Source: Chrysaora quinquecirrha (Eukaryota; Cnidaria; Scyphozoa; Semaeostomeae; Pelagiidae). From it: a stretch of 64,000 bases of DNA. The stretch spans positions 224,627 through 288,626 of the forward strand of contig JACTAT010000154.1 of NCBI GenBank assembly GCA_014526335.1, given 5' to 3'. This document shows, one piece after another, positions 1-9,459 of this stretch; position 1 is the first letter of the stretch; every line of letters starts with the position of its first letter. Position numbers and translations under genes: made by a program. The notes under the pieces are model-generated. The model had not been told where the DNA came from and searched no databases. It saw only the letters and a list, made by a program, of their open reading frames with translations.

Positions 1-1680
1 AAGGATCAGTAAGGATTAAGTAATGATTAGGTTAGGATCAGCTAAGGATCAGCAAGGATCAGTAAGGATTAGGCTAGGATCAGTAATGATTAGTTAAGGA
101 TCAGTAAGGATTAGTGAGGATCAGTAAGGATTAGTAAGGATCAGTAATGATCAGCAAGGATTAGCTAAGGATCAGTAAGGATCAGCTAAGGATCAGTAAG
201 GATCAGCTAAGGATCAGTAAGGATCAGTAATGATTAGCTAAGGATCAGTAAGGATCAGCTAAGGATCAGTAAGGATCAGTAAGGATCAGTAAGAATCAGT
301 AATGATCAGTAAGGATTAGCTAAGGATCAGTGAGGATTAATGAGGATCAGTAAGGATTAGCTAAGGATCAGTAATGATTAGTGAGGATCAGGTAATCATT
401 AGTTAAGGATCAGTAAGGATCAGCTAAGGATCAGTAATGATTTGTTAAGGATCAGTAAGGATCATCTAAGGATCAGTAATGATTTGTTAAGGATCAGTAA
501 GGATCAGTAAGGATCAGCTAAGGATCAGTAATGATTTGTTAAGGATCGGTAAGGATCAGTAATGATTAGTGAGGATCAGGTAATGATCAGTAATGATTAG
601 TGAGGATCAGGTAATGATCAGTAATGATTTGTTAAGGATCGGTAAGGATCAGCTAAGGATTAGTGAGGATCAGTAAGGATTAGGTTAAGATCAGCAAGGA
701 TCAGTAATGATCAGTAAGAATCAGCTAAGGATCAGCTAAGGATTAGTAAGGATCAGTAATGATCAGTTAAGGATCAGTAAGGATCAGTAAGGATCAGTAA
801 TGATCAGCAAGGATTAGCTAAGGATCGGTAAGGATCAGTAAGGATCAGTAAGGATCAGCTAAGGATCAGTAATGATTTGTTAAGGATCAGTAAGGATCAG
901 TAAGGATCAGCTAAGGATTAGTGAGGATCAGGTAATGATTAGTGAGGATCAGTAAGGATTAGGTTAGGATCAGGTAATGATTAGTTAAGGATCAGTAATG
1001 ATTTGTTAAGGATCGGTAAGGATCAGCTAAGGATTAGTAAGGATCAGTAATGATCAGTAAGGATCAGTAATGATTAGTGAGGATCAGGTAATCATTAGTT
1101 AAGGATCAGTAAGGATTAGCTAATGATTAGTGAGGATCAGTAAGGATCAGTAATGATCAGTAAGGATCAGTAATGATTAGTGAGGATCAGGTAATCATTA
1201 GTTAAGGATCAGTAAGGATTAGCTAATGATTAGTGAGGATCAGTAAGGATCAGCTAAGGATCAGTAAGGATTAGCTAATGATTAGTGAGGATCAGTAAGG
1301 ATCAGTAATGATCAGTAAGGATCAGTAATGATTAGTGAGGATCAGGTAATCATTAGTTAAGGATCAGTAAGGATTAGCTAATGATTAGTGAGGATCAGTA
1401 AGGATCAGCTAAGGATTAGTGAGGATCAGGTAATGATTAGTGAGGATCAGTAAGGATTAGGTTAGGATCAGGTAATGATTAGTTAAGGGTCAGTAATGAT
1501 TAGTGAGGATCAGTAATGATTAGTGAGGATTAAGTAATGATTAGGTTAGGATCAGCTAAGGATCAGCAAGGATCAGTAAGGATCAGTAATGATTAGCTAA
1601 TGATTAGTGAGGATCAGTAATGATTAACTATGGATTAGGTATGATTAGTGAGGATCAGTAAGGATTAACAATTGATTAGG
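1..1680. repeat. 10-11 bp GATC-rich minisatellite
   Basis: The stretch is built from short units of the type AAGGATCAGT, AAGGATTAGCT and AATGATTAGTG. Almost every unit contains GGATCAG, GGATTAG or TGATTAG. It decays into unique sequence around 1630-1690, and the left end lies outside the window. No reading frame stays open. The units vary in a mixed order rather than forming a clean higher-order repeat. Confidence 0.95.
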
Positions 1681-1758
1681 TATGGTCTGATTGGAAACAT
1701 CCTTCCTGCGCAAGTGTGGAATTCCTTCCCCACATCATATTGAATGGAGGAACCAGTC

Positions 1759-1765
1759 TATAAAT
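1759..1765 (+). promoter_or_regulatory. TATA-like box upstream of the C2H2 ORF
   Basis: TATAAAT lies 71 bases before the ATG at 1836, in the short unique stretch between the minisatellite and the ORF. The position suits a core promoter with a short 5' leader. No heat-shock-type array was seen directly upstream, unlike the neighbouring gene. Confidence 0.45.
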
Positions 1766-1835
1766 TCAAGCGAGTTTATGCTCTAGGACTCAGGTATTTA
1801 AGAGGTAGTCGACAATTATAAGCAAACCGCTAATC

Positions 1836-2342
1836 ATGAATCAGTATAAATGTGATCATTGTGAATTCTCTTCCAAGTTTAAAAGTAATGTTAAGCGACA
1901 TGAAGAAGAGATGCACGAGGAGAGTAGTGAAGAGTCTGACTCAGATGATGATGAGATAGAAGCTGAAAGTGACCATGATGATGATGAAACTGTCAACACT
2001 GAGGAGGATCTTCCTTTAGGGAATGTATGGCCTTCCATGCGTAAGGAAGTGGATGACGATGAAAACATACTGCAAGTTTTCAGACGTAAATTTTTATATA
2101 ATAGAAGTTTTGAAAATGATGCTGTTGTGACTGCAGTCATAGCAACGATGCGAAAAGCACAAAAGGAAGATGGTATGGATATGCAAGAGGCCTTAGATTA
2201 TGCTATTGAGAAAAGAAAATATCTCATCATACGTCAAGCAAAGAATGATGAAGAAGAGGAAGCTAGTAATTCTGAGGATGCTGGTGTGAATGAAGTTCAA
2301 TATGCTAGTACTCGATTATTCCCATACTATGGAAATAACTAG
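1836..2342 (+). CDS. Small intronless acidic C2H2 zinc-finger protein
   Basis: An uninterrupted 168-codon frame with an ATG start and TAA stop. Residues 5-27 form one classical zinc finger with spacing C-x2-C-x12-H-x4-H (CDHC near residue 6, RHEEEMH near residue 21). A strongly acidic Ser/Glu/Asp stretch follows (about 28-60). The second half (about 63-135) has a VWPSMRKEV motif and a helical segment ending DGMDMQEALDYAIEKRKYL. I recognise this finger-acid-VWPSxRKEV layout as a recurrent type of single-exon protein in invertebrate genomes, but I cannot name a function. One finger is unlikely to give sequence-specific DNA binding alone. The intronless structure, and a broken intronless neighbour with its own strong promoter, suggest that both came in with a mobile or virus-like insertion; this is inference. 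Confidence 0.75.
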   Translation: MNQYKCDHCEFSSKFKSNVKRHEEEMHEESSEESDSDDDEIEAESDHDDDETVNTEEDLPLGNVWPSMRKEVDDDENILQVFRRKFLYNRSFENDAVVTAVIATMRKAQKEDGMDMQEALDYAIEKRKYLIIRQAKNDEEEEASNSEDAGVNEVQYASTRLFPYYGNN

Positions 2343-2529
2343 AAATAGCTATACTTAAAAAATGTTTAGAAATTATTCTTTATTAGTTGTCTGTTAGAAA
2401 TATAATCTTGTTTCTGTGTGAACATTCTTTGAAAACGATGCTATAAATAAATTGCTATTATCTATAGAGTATATAGGTAATATATTGTAATGTTTAGATA
2501 ATACTTTTGCGTATAAACAATATAAGGCT

Positions 2530-2800
2530 ATCATAAGCCATGGATTCGAAGGTGACGTTCGAATTATTACGCCATCATGATGAATTCATAACAAACCGGT
2601 TTAAACCGGTTTCGAGTATAAACCAATCAGATTGTAAGATTTCTCGGTTCTAGCATCTTCTAGAACATTCTGGAAACTTCTAGAAAGTTCTAGCCAATCA
2701 GATTGCAGGATTATTACGTCATTAGAATTCAAATACTGTATAAAAGAACGTAGAGTTTAGTTGTAAAGTCATATAAATATTTGTAAGTAACTGCTTAAAA
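2530..2800 (+). promoter_or_regulatory. Heat-shock-type promoter: 7-pentamer HSE, CCAAT box, TATA box
   Basis: A perfect heat shock element occupies 2657-2691: seven alternating TTC and GAA triplets, each exactly five bases from the next (TTC 2658, GAA 2663, TTC 2668, GAA 2673, TTC 2678, GAA 2683, TTC 2688). CCAATCAGATTG follows at 2694 and TATAAAAG at 2739, about 64 bases before the ATG at 2803. Upstream lie a TTCGAA-centred inverted repeat (about 2547-2562) and the palindrome AAACCGGTTTAAACCGGTTT (about 2594-2613). The order HSE-CCAAT-TATA-ATG is a canonical stress-inducible promoter arrangement. Confidence 0.8.
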
Positions 2801-2802
2801 TA

Positions 2803-3425
2803 ATGTATCACTTTGATTCAAGAATAGCACTGAGTGAAATTGAAGAAACTGATGATCTACAAGGTCTTTTTAACACATACAGAAATGAAGTTTTACCGTT
2901 TGCTTCAATGCACCATAAAAACACATACTATGAAGCACTGGTTGAATTTGTTCGAGGTGATGAGTATACATATACAGCAAAACCTCTGGAAAATGGTGAG
3001 TGGATATCTTCAACAGAGAAGCAGAAGGATATTGGAAAAATGTTACTGGCTATGAGATAAGCAGACATATATCAAATATTGAATCTGCTTCATCACTCAT
3101 CTTTCTGTTTAAAGATTTGCTGGACTTGTTGTATGGTTATTACCCGCCATTCCTAACAGTTGAAAAACAATCTACAATTTGTCTATATGCTGATAGAGAT
3201 AAAAAAGAAATTCATTTCAAACTGTATGGTTTAATAGATGACTGTTTAGATAGACGTTCTTTATATTGTTATACTCCCGGATTGTACTGCGATGGAATAC
3301 CAACTTTGACTATTTGTAATTATTGTGGCTGAGAATGGGATGGAATGGCTCAGTGCGATTGTTTTAGAAATGCAGAGACAGAAGATTCAGACGTTGAGAT
3401 GAGCGAAGATAATGTAACAGTATAA
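2803..3425 (+). pseudogene. Broken intronless gene, Cys-motif C-terminus, unknown function
   Basis: An ATG at 2803 opens an 85-codon frame that stops at 3060. From about 3000-3060 the sequence continues in the -1 frame (codons in phase with 3000) with YWKNVTGYEISRHISNIESA, and runs to a TGA at 3330-3332. Past that TGA the same frame continues with EWDGMAQCDCFRN and an acidic tail (about 18 residues, ending SEDNVTV) to a TAA at 3425. CNYCG before the TGA and QCDC after it look like the two halves of a zinc knuckle, so the TGA probably replaces a sense codon. The gene would then have two lesions, a frameshift and a nonsense codon. Programmed frameshifting or readthrough is possible, but I see no canonical slippery heptamer at the overlap. 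The gene is unrecognised. It sits directly behind the heat-shock-type promoter. Confidence 0.55.
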
Positions 3426-3529
3426 CTTTAATAGTATTGTTGGTGTTTGGAATTAAACTGTGCGAATATTTAATATTAAGAAAATGTTATTGTTGATAAT
3501 AATTGAGTTGTTGTTGTTGAATTGTAAAT

Positions 3530-3742
3530 TGAGACTTCTGGAAAGTTCTAGTTATCCAGATTGTAGGATTATTATGTTATTTTATTTCATAAACGATTCG
3601 AACGTCGCGTTCGAATTATTATTACGCCATCATAATTAATCAATCAGATTCTGGAAACTTCTAGAAACTTCTGGAAAGTTCTAGCTAATCAGATTGCAGG
3701 ATTCTTAGAGATGTTCTGGAACATTCTGGAAACTTCTAGATT
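3530..3742 (+). promoter_or_regulatory. Three further heat-shock-element arrays with no ORF downstream
   Basis: A three-pentamer array begins at 3536, a perfect seven-pentamer array spans 3649-3681, and a five-pentamer array spans 3714-3736. Each is followed by an ATCAGATTG or CCAGATTG box resembling the CCAAT box of the 2657 promoter. The block TTCGAA plus ATTACGCCATCAT, found upstream of the first promoter, recurs at about 3596-3635. The module has therefore been duplicated. No open frame of useful length begins within 400 bases, so these are probably leftover promoter copies. Confidence 0.7.
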
Positions 3743-3802
3743 GTTAAATCGGAAACGAGGCTAGCGGTTAAGGAACTCTTGAGGTTGGAGAATTGAAACT
3801 CT

Positions 3803-3950
3803 TCGCACTATAGCGCGACCTGATGACGTCATTAATAGTAGGAGCGGCGTGCGCCAGGATCTGGGACTCTTGAAAACGAGGTTGGAGAAACCGGTTAAAA
3901 ACCGTCGCACTATAGCGCGATCTGATGACGTCACTGATGACGTCACTGGA
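3803..3950. promoter_or_regulatory. Duplicated CRE-type palindromes (three TGACGTCA sites)
   Basis: Exact TGACGTCA palindromes lie at 3824-3831, 3926-3933 and 3938-3945. The first two sit in a repeated block reading GCACTATAGCGCGA, then CTGATGACGTCA, about 102 bases apart. TGACGTCA is the consensus for CREB/ATF-type bZIP factors. No gene start is evident nearby, so function is uncertain. Confidence 0.6.
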
Positions 3951-4439
3951 GTAGGACGCCTCCCGGAGTAGACCACCTCCTTTACATCCTACTGCGGCAA
4001 CATTTCAATCGACCTTTAAATCCACGACCTTATATTGCCGCATTACTGTCAAAGTGAATTTAATTTAATTCGACGCGGCAAAATGCAACCTTTAAACTAG
4101 GCCTTAGAAAGAAGAATTTTATTCAAAACAGTTTGCGGCTTCGAGAATTATCTGAAAATAAATGGTTCAAAATTGGCAATCAATTCTTCAAAGTGCTACT
4201 AATTATCGAATATAGTCATCTGCATAGTATGCGAATTCTTATAATAGCTTTTGGAGGTTCTAGAATTAAATTCATCATTTGAAGCGAAGATTACAGGTTT
4301 CGGTGCACTGAAGGGAGTTATTTGTTACACAGTTCAACCTATGAGCTCAAATTTATTAGTTCATATACGTTACTAGAGGTTTTCTATTTTTGATTCAAAG
4401 TTTTTGGATTCTTCCAGGAAAGATTGATCTGATCACATT
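3951..4439. other. Gap with no recognisable gene
   Basis: AT-rich sequence without an exon, repeat array or strong motif that I can support. Open frames on either strand are short and low in complexity. Confidence 0.6.
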
Positions 4440-4870
4440 GTCAACAATCGCATCATCATCATAATGGATCATTATCATCATCACCATCATCATCACAATC
4501 ACCAATCATTGTCTTCAACATGATCATCATCGTTGAAGAAGATGATGATCATGTTGAAGACGATGATCATCATGTTGCAGACGATGATCATCATTTTCGT
4601 CTTCAACGTGATCATCATCATCGTTATCGTCGTCGTCGAGCATCATATTCATCATCATGAACAACGTCGTTAGCATGATCATTATTGTCATTATCATCCT
4701 CTTCAAAGTCGTCATCATCTTCAAAATCATCAGCATCATCATCATCATCATCAGCATCATCATCATCATCACCAACATAATCATCATTCTCATCATCGTT
4801 GTCTTCTTCTTCATCATCTTCGTCATTATTAACATCATCTTCATCATTATTATTATCATCATCAGCGTCC
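4440..4870. repeat. (ATC/GAT)n trinucleotide microsatellite
   Basis: Mostly CAT/ATC triplets with GAT-rich interruptions around 4525-4620. The open frames here encode only Met/Ile/Ser or Asp runs, as expected from a translated microsatellite, and are not counted as genes. Confidence 0.9.
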
Positions 4871-5084
4871 TTCGGACATTGCTACAGCGTTGCTATTTTT
4901 TATATTTGTATGGGGCATCCGTTATTTCGAACGTTCGCTATCTCGAAAAAATTCCAGTTTCCCTTTAGAGTTCGAGATAGCGGATGTCAACTGTACATAT
5001 CATTGGGCCATCTCGGTATAGTTTGTTTTCTGTGAATAACACATTATATCTTACTTTGCTGTAAAAACTCCATTCTTCCTTTAG

Positions 5085-7544
5085 GGTTTGCATGCAGTGG
5101 TTCGAATTGGTCCTGCGATATGTTTTGGTGGTTTGATGTGTAAAAGTAAACCCGATGCTGCTGAAAGTGCCGCTGAAGTTGCTCTGAGAAATTTGGTAAG
5201 TATTTCTTATTTCATAATAATTGTTTATTGGATTTTTGCATTCCGCGTAATTACTTTGGCATAGGGGAGAATACATTACGTGGAAAGGTAAATCCGCGGA
5301 ACTTTTTTACGCGGATTTTCCATTCCGCGTAATTGATTTTGGCAATGGGGAGAATACATTACGTGGAAAGGTAAATCCGCGGAACTTTACGCGGATTTTC
5401 CATTCCGCGTAATTGATTTTGGCAATGGGGAGAATACATTACGTGGAAAGGTAAATCCGCGGAACTTTTTTACGCGGATTTTCCATTCCGCGTAATTGAT
5501 TTTGGCAATGGGGAGAATACATTACGTGGAAAGGTAAATCCGCGGAACTTTTTTACGCGGATTTTCCATTCCGCGTAATTGATTTTGGCAATGGGGAGAA
5601 TACATTACGTGGAAAGGTAAATCCGCGGAACTTTTTTACGCGGATTTTCCATTCCGCGTAATTGATTTTGGCAATGGGGAGAATACATTACGTGGAAAGG
5701 TAAATCCGCGGAACTTTTTTACGCGGATTTTCCATTCCGCGTAATTGATTTTGGCAATGTGGAGAATACATTACGTGGAAAGGTAAATCCGCGGAACTTT
5801 TTTACGCGGATTTTCCATTCCGCGTAATTGATTTTGGCAATGGGGAGAATACATTACGTGGAAAGGTAAATCGGCGGAACTTTTTTGCGCGGATTTTCCA
5901 TTCCGCGTAATTGATTTTGGCAATGGGGAGAATACATTACGTGGAAAGGTAAATCCGCGGAACTTTTTTACGCGGATTTTCCATTCCGCGTAATTGATTT
6001 TGGCAATGGGGAGAATACATTACGTGGAAATGTAAATCGGCGGAACTTTTTTACGCGGATTTTCCATTCCGCGTAATTGATTTTGGCAATGGGGAGAATA
6101 CATTATGCAGAAAGGTGAATCCGCGGAACTTTTTTTGCGCTGATTTTCCATTCCGCCTTATTTAACTTGTTTGCGGAGCTAAATTTTTTACTGTTTCTGA
6201 TATCTTTGATTGTATATGGCACAGTGTTACACAAGTTAGCCCCTATTAATTTAATTGTTTTATCTCCCCAATTCTTGTTGGCTTTTTTCATTAAAGTCAT
6301 TGTTTTTTCTTGTAAGTTTATCATGTTTATCACCAATTTTTGAGAAGAAATTGGTGAGGAAGCATAATTAATATTAGAATGAAAACAATATTATAGTAAG
6401 AAATATTCTACCCTTGGTGCCAGACTCTCAAAGAGAAAACATGAGAGTCTTGCACCCGGGGTAAAAATATTTTTGATGAACAGGAAAAGAGCACTTTCAA
6501 AACAGCTCTGAAAAAAGGTCCCCTAATTTTAGAGATTGTAAATGGTATTCAGAATATCAAAGGTACAACTTTAGTTAATCTTTGCTCCATTTTTTTATAG
6601 TTACAAAGGCAAAGTGAAGTGGATAAAGCTATTGGATCAAATAAAAGTCCACATGGCGTTCACTTCCAACAAATGCAGTCACACGGCCCAAATCAAAACC
6701 CCTTTTTCCAAGCCAACCAACAACGGATGATGTTAAATCAGCTTATGTCACCTAGAAACCAAATGTACCAAAATATGTCTCCTCTACAACAACAGATTTC
6801 TCCTGCACAAGCTCAACAAATGCAGCAGGCATATCTTCTTTATCAAGGTCAGCTTGGCTTCCGACCACCTCATGGGCCCCAGGTTCCCCGTCAACCCCAG
6901 ATTCAAGGATTTCCACAGCCAAATATAATGCATCAACATCCTATCAGGAGTCAAGTCTCTAACCCACAACAGAGATCTGACTTGAAGGACCAAGGATCAA
7001 GTAAAAGCCCAGCAGATGCAAAAAAGAATATGGGAGACAACACAGTACAAGCTGCCTTTGTCCCTCTCCAAGTGAATCGTGCAAGAAAGAAACAAAAGAC
7101 ACTAGAAGAGAAGCTTGCAGAAGAAATGACTCCTCCTTCTGTGAGTTTTAATTTAGTTTCGAAATGTAGTTTAGAGCCAACAGTTCTTCATCTTTTGTTT
7201 CTTATCTATTAAAAATGTTTTGAGAGTCTGGTTATAATTTTCATCAAAACTTTAGATGCATTTCAAATTTTATCTGTTGTGTTTTATTTTTTCAGGTTAG
7301 CACCCCATCAAAAGTTCACATATCTGAAAGCACATCTGACATATCTGCAAGTAGCACAAATATTAACCAAGAATCTGTTGATCTCTCAACCAGAGAGTCA
7401 CCAAACATGAAATCACTTGAACCTGAGGGAATCATAAAAGAAGATATTACCCAAGAGAAAACTGATATGAAACCAAAGCAACCAAAAGAAAAAGCCAAGA
7501 AAAAGGTTTTACTTGCTCCTAGTTTTTTTGCTCCAAAGAAATAA
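5085..7544 (+). CDS. 3' end of a gene with a dsRNA-binding-like segment and Q/P-rich tail
   Basis: Three exons join in phase: 5085-5195, 6601-7140 and 7296-7544 (TAA). The first encodes 37 residues (GLHAVVRIGPAICFGG, CKSKPDAAESAAEVALRNL), matching the last beta strands and final helix of a double-stranded RNA-binding domain: SKxxA, then an Ala-rich amphipathic helix. The second has LQRQSEVDKAIGSNK and about 110 residues rich in Gln, Pro, Met and His, then FVPLQVNRARKKQKTLEEKL, a basic, helical stretch. The last is a Ser/Thr/Lys-rich tail ending LLAPSFFAPKK. AATAAA-like sequence lies just past the stop. Earlier exons must lie to the left, probably outside the window, with the 1-5000 repeats and small ORFs in an intron. 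The tail loosely recalls the C-terminal region of XRN1-type exonucleases, but I cannot confirm that and give no symbol. The splice phases make a real gene likely. Confidence 0.65.
5235..6155. repeat. 83-bp tandem repeat with a built-in hairpin, about 11 copies
   Basis: The unit CCATTCCGCGTAATTGATTT recurs at 5319, 5400, 5483, 5566, 5649, 5732, 5815, 5898, 5981 and 6064, a period of 83 (one copy of 81 has fewer T in the loop). Each unit holds AAATCCGCGG, a T-rich loop and CGCGGATTTT, which can fold into a stem. Both end units are degenerate. The array fills the intron between the first two exons of the dsRNA-binding-like gene. Confidence 0.95.
6409..6463. repeat. Short imperfect inverted repeat
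   Basis: TACCCTTGGTGCCAGACTCTC is mirrored by GAGAGTCTTGCACCCGGGGTA across a loop of about 15 bases. It lies in the same intron as the 83-bp array. It may be a very small foldback element; there is no clear target-site duplication. Confidence 0.6.
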
Positions 7545-8783
7545 CTTACAAATACAATAAACAAACTTCGTATTATTATTTTAATTGATTAATTACTCTT
7601 GTTATGTTATGTTTGAATTTTCTTGATAAGATTTAGATTTAGTTCAGGTATTAGGCGGTGTAAATATATACCTTATTTTATTTGCTTATTAAAAATTTTA
7701 TTGATCTACAGAGTTCAAAGTGGGAGTCTGAGTTTATTATTTTTGCATAGTTCTGCTTTTCTGCTTTTGTGGATTGAAATTGACTAAAGAGAAAATAAAA
7801 GTAACTTGATTGGAAAGAGTCAACTAACAGGTCACAGCAAAGGTACCTTTAATACATATAAGAATGCTTGGCCCTATTTTCAGCCTTGAGTTTTTCTAAT
7901 TTTTGGAATTTCTTGTACATATTTCTAAAAATAGCATGTTCTCCCTAAAATAATTAAAGTCTCTGTCTCATGCTATTTGCTATCATTTTTCTGTCATTGT
8001 TATTATTTTAAAATTGCTGTTATTTTATTTCTATAGTTTTCTAATTATCTCAGGTTGGCTCATTTCTCATGTTCTTATTTTGTTGCGAGTTGCTGCTCCT
8101 CAACAAAAAGCATGCATTCATGCAGTTAAGGTATTTGCCCCTTTGCTCTGTAAAAGGGGTTGGGAGGGTGGTAACTCACTACTTTTCCAAACTGAGCAAC
8201 CTCATCGCATGCAAGACTGGTTTAAAAATTATTTCACACAATGTGGCCCAACTAACCCTGGCCAACTTCCAAACCCAGCAAGCTTTTCATTTCTAAATGT
8301 ACCTGTATTTTGTGGAGGTTTTCAGCCCTATGTAGTTTTTTTTACATCTGTGCCTGTTTTTGAGAGGAAAAAACTGGTTTTGTTTGATTTCCGAACAAAA
8401 CATTTCATTTTTTGGGGGATCCTTAAATCCTTACCTGAAAACACCTTGACTGCAAACTGTCGAGATTATACCAAATACCATCAAATGCAAGTCCAGTTCA
8501 GAAGCAAAATTTCTCTAAATTCTGCCTAAAAATATTCAAAATTTCATACATATCAGTTAATCTCACATATTGTATAAATTATCTAATTACACTAACACTT
8601 TATCTAATGATCTACCTAAATGATTGATTATGCAATGTTGTCAGTCATTTGAAGTCATAATTGTTATGAATCTTATTACAGACCATTCATATATTTTAAT
8701 TTCTAGCAGAAATATACCTAACTCTTAGGTAAAAAAAAAACACCAACAAAAAAGAATATTTTGGTACAATTGTAATGCTTTAA
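7545..8783. other. 3' flank, no supported gene
   Basis: AT-rich sequence after the stop at 7544, including an AATAAA-like site near 7555. An open frame at 8014-8529 encodes a mix of hydrophobic and low-complexity residues with no recognisable domain, no good start context and no splice support. I treat it as chance. Confidence 0.55.
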
Positions 8784-9177
8784 CCCTTTCCTGCATGATG
8801 TTGTTGTACAACAACAATCTCATGACGCTGCGCAGCCCCTGCGTAGGAGCATATATTTGGGATTTTCGACCTTTTGTTTATTGAGTAGACGTCAACAACG
8901 CTATTCTTTTGCTTGGTTACATTATCTGTGCCATACATGAAGTACTATGAGGTTTCAAAGTTGGGCCTAAGAAGAAGACGCCATTTTTTTGCTGTGCACA
9001 ACTTCCTCCTTCTGCCAAATTACAACAGGTAATTATATCAGTCAAATAAAATTTTTTTTATATAGTATTCCTCTTCATTGAAGATCAGAAAACATTGTTT
9101 CTTAATTGTAATGATTGATGATGGTCTGGAGATGACTTGTATGATTGTTGTTGTACAACAACATCATGCAGGAAGGG
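8784..9177. mobile_element. TTAA-type (piggyBac-like) MITE
   Basis: The left end reads TTAA then CCCTTTCCTGCATGATGTTG, and the right end is its inverse, ending ACATCATGCAGGAAGGG. Just inside each end is the palindrome TTGTTGTACAACAA. TTAA is intact on the left (8780-8783); the right flank reads TATG, so that copy is mutated or deleted. There is no coding capacity. The same termini bound the element at 33731-33895. Confidence 0.7.
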
Positions 9178-9459
9178 TATGCTTAGGCCATGAGTCAGGT
9201 GTAACCCCTCGTAAGGACAGTTGTGATTGGCTAGATCGACTACATCATTTGCATAACAATACATGAAGTCTTTTAAAAAAATTCCATTGACAAAGATGCA
9301 ACTTCACAGTTTGCACTTGTCATACACATGTCATACAGATATCATGGCATGCCATGTCATCATATGATGTCATGTGACGACATGCCCCTATGTATACAGT
9401 GATCGCGAGTCAGTGTTTTGCCTTCCTTGCTTTCGAGGGTTTCTAAATGGGCTCCCTCT
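9178..9459. other. Short gap, one palindromic patch
   Basis: No gene was seen. Around 9315-9385 the sequence is full of overlapping CATG palindromes (CATGGCATGCCATG). A degenerate first unit of the following satellite starts near 9415. Confidence 0.5.

Noticed and set aside
3000..3060. A 21-base micro-intron (GTGAGTGG to CAACAG) inside the 2803 gene
   Set aside because: Far below a workable intron size, and removing it does not change the frame, so it would not repair the break.
4527..4968. Open frames of 103-111 codons in the ATC/GAT region
   Set aside because: They are translations of a trinucleotide microsatellite (Met/Ile/Ser/Asp runs) with no splice or start support.
8014..8529. 171-codon open frame downstream of the dsRNA-binding-like gene
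   Set aside because: Composition is hydrophobic and irregular, no domain recognised, no upstream promoter or exon; a chance frame in a 3' flank.
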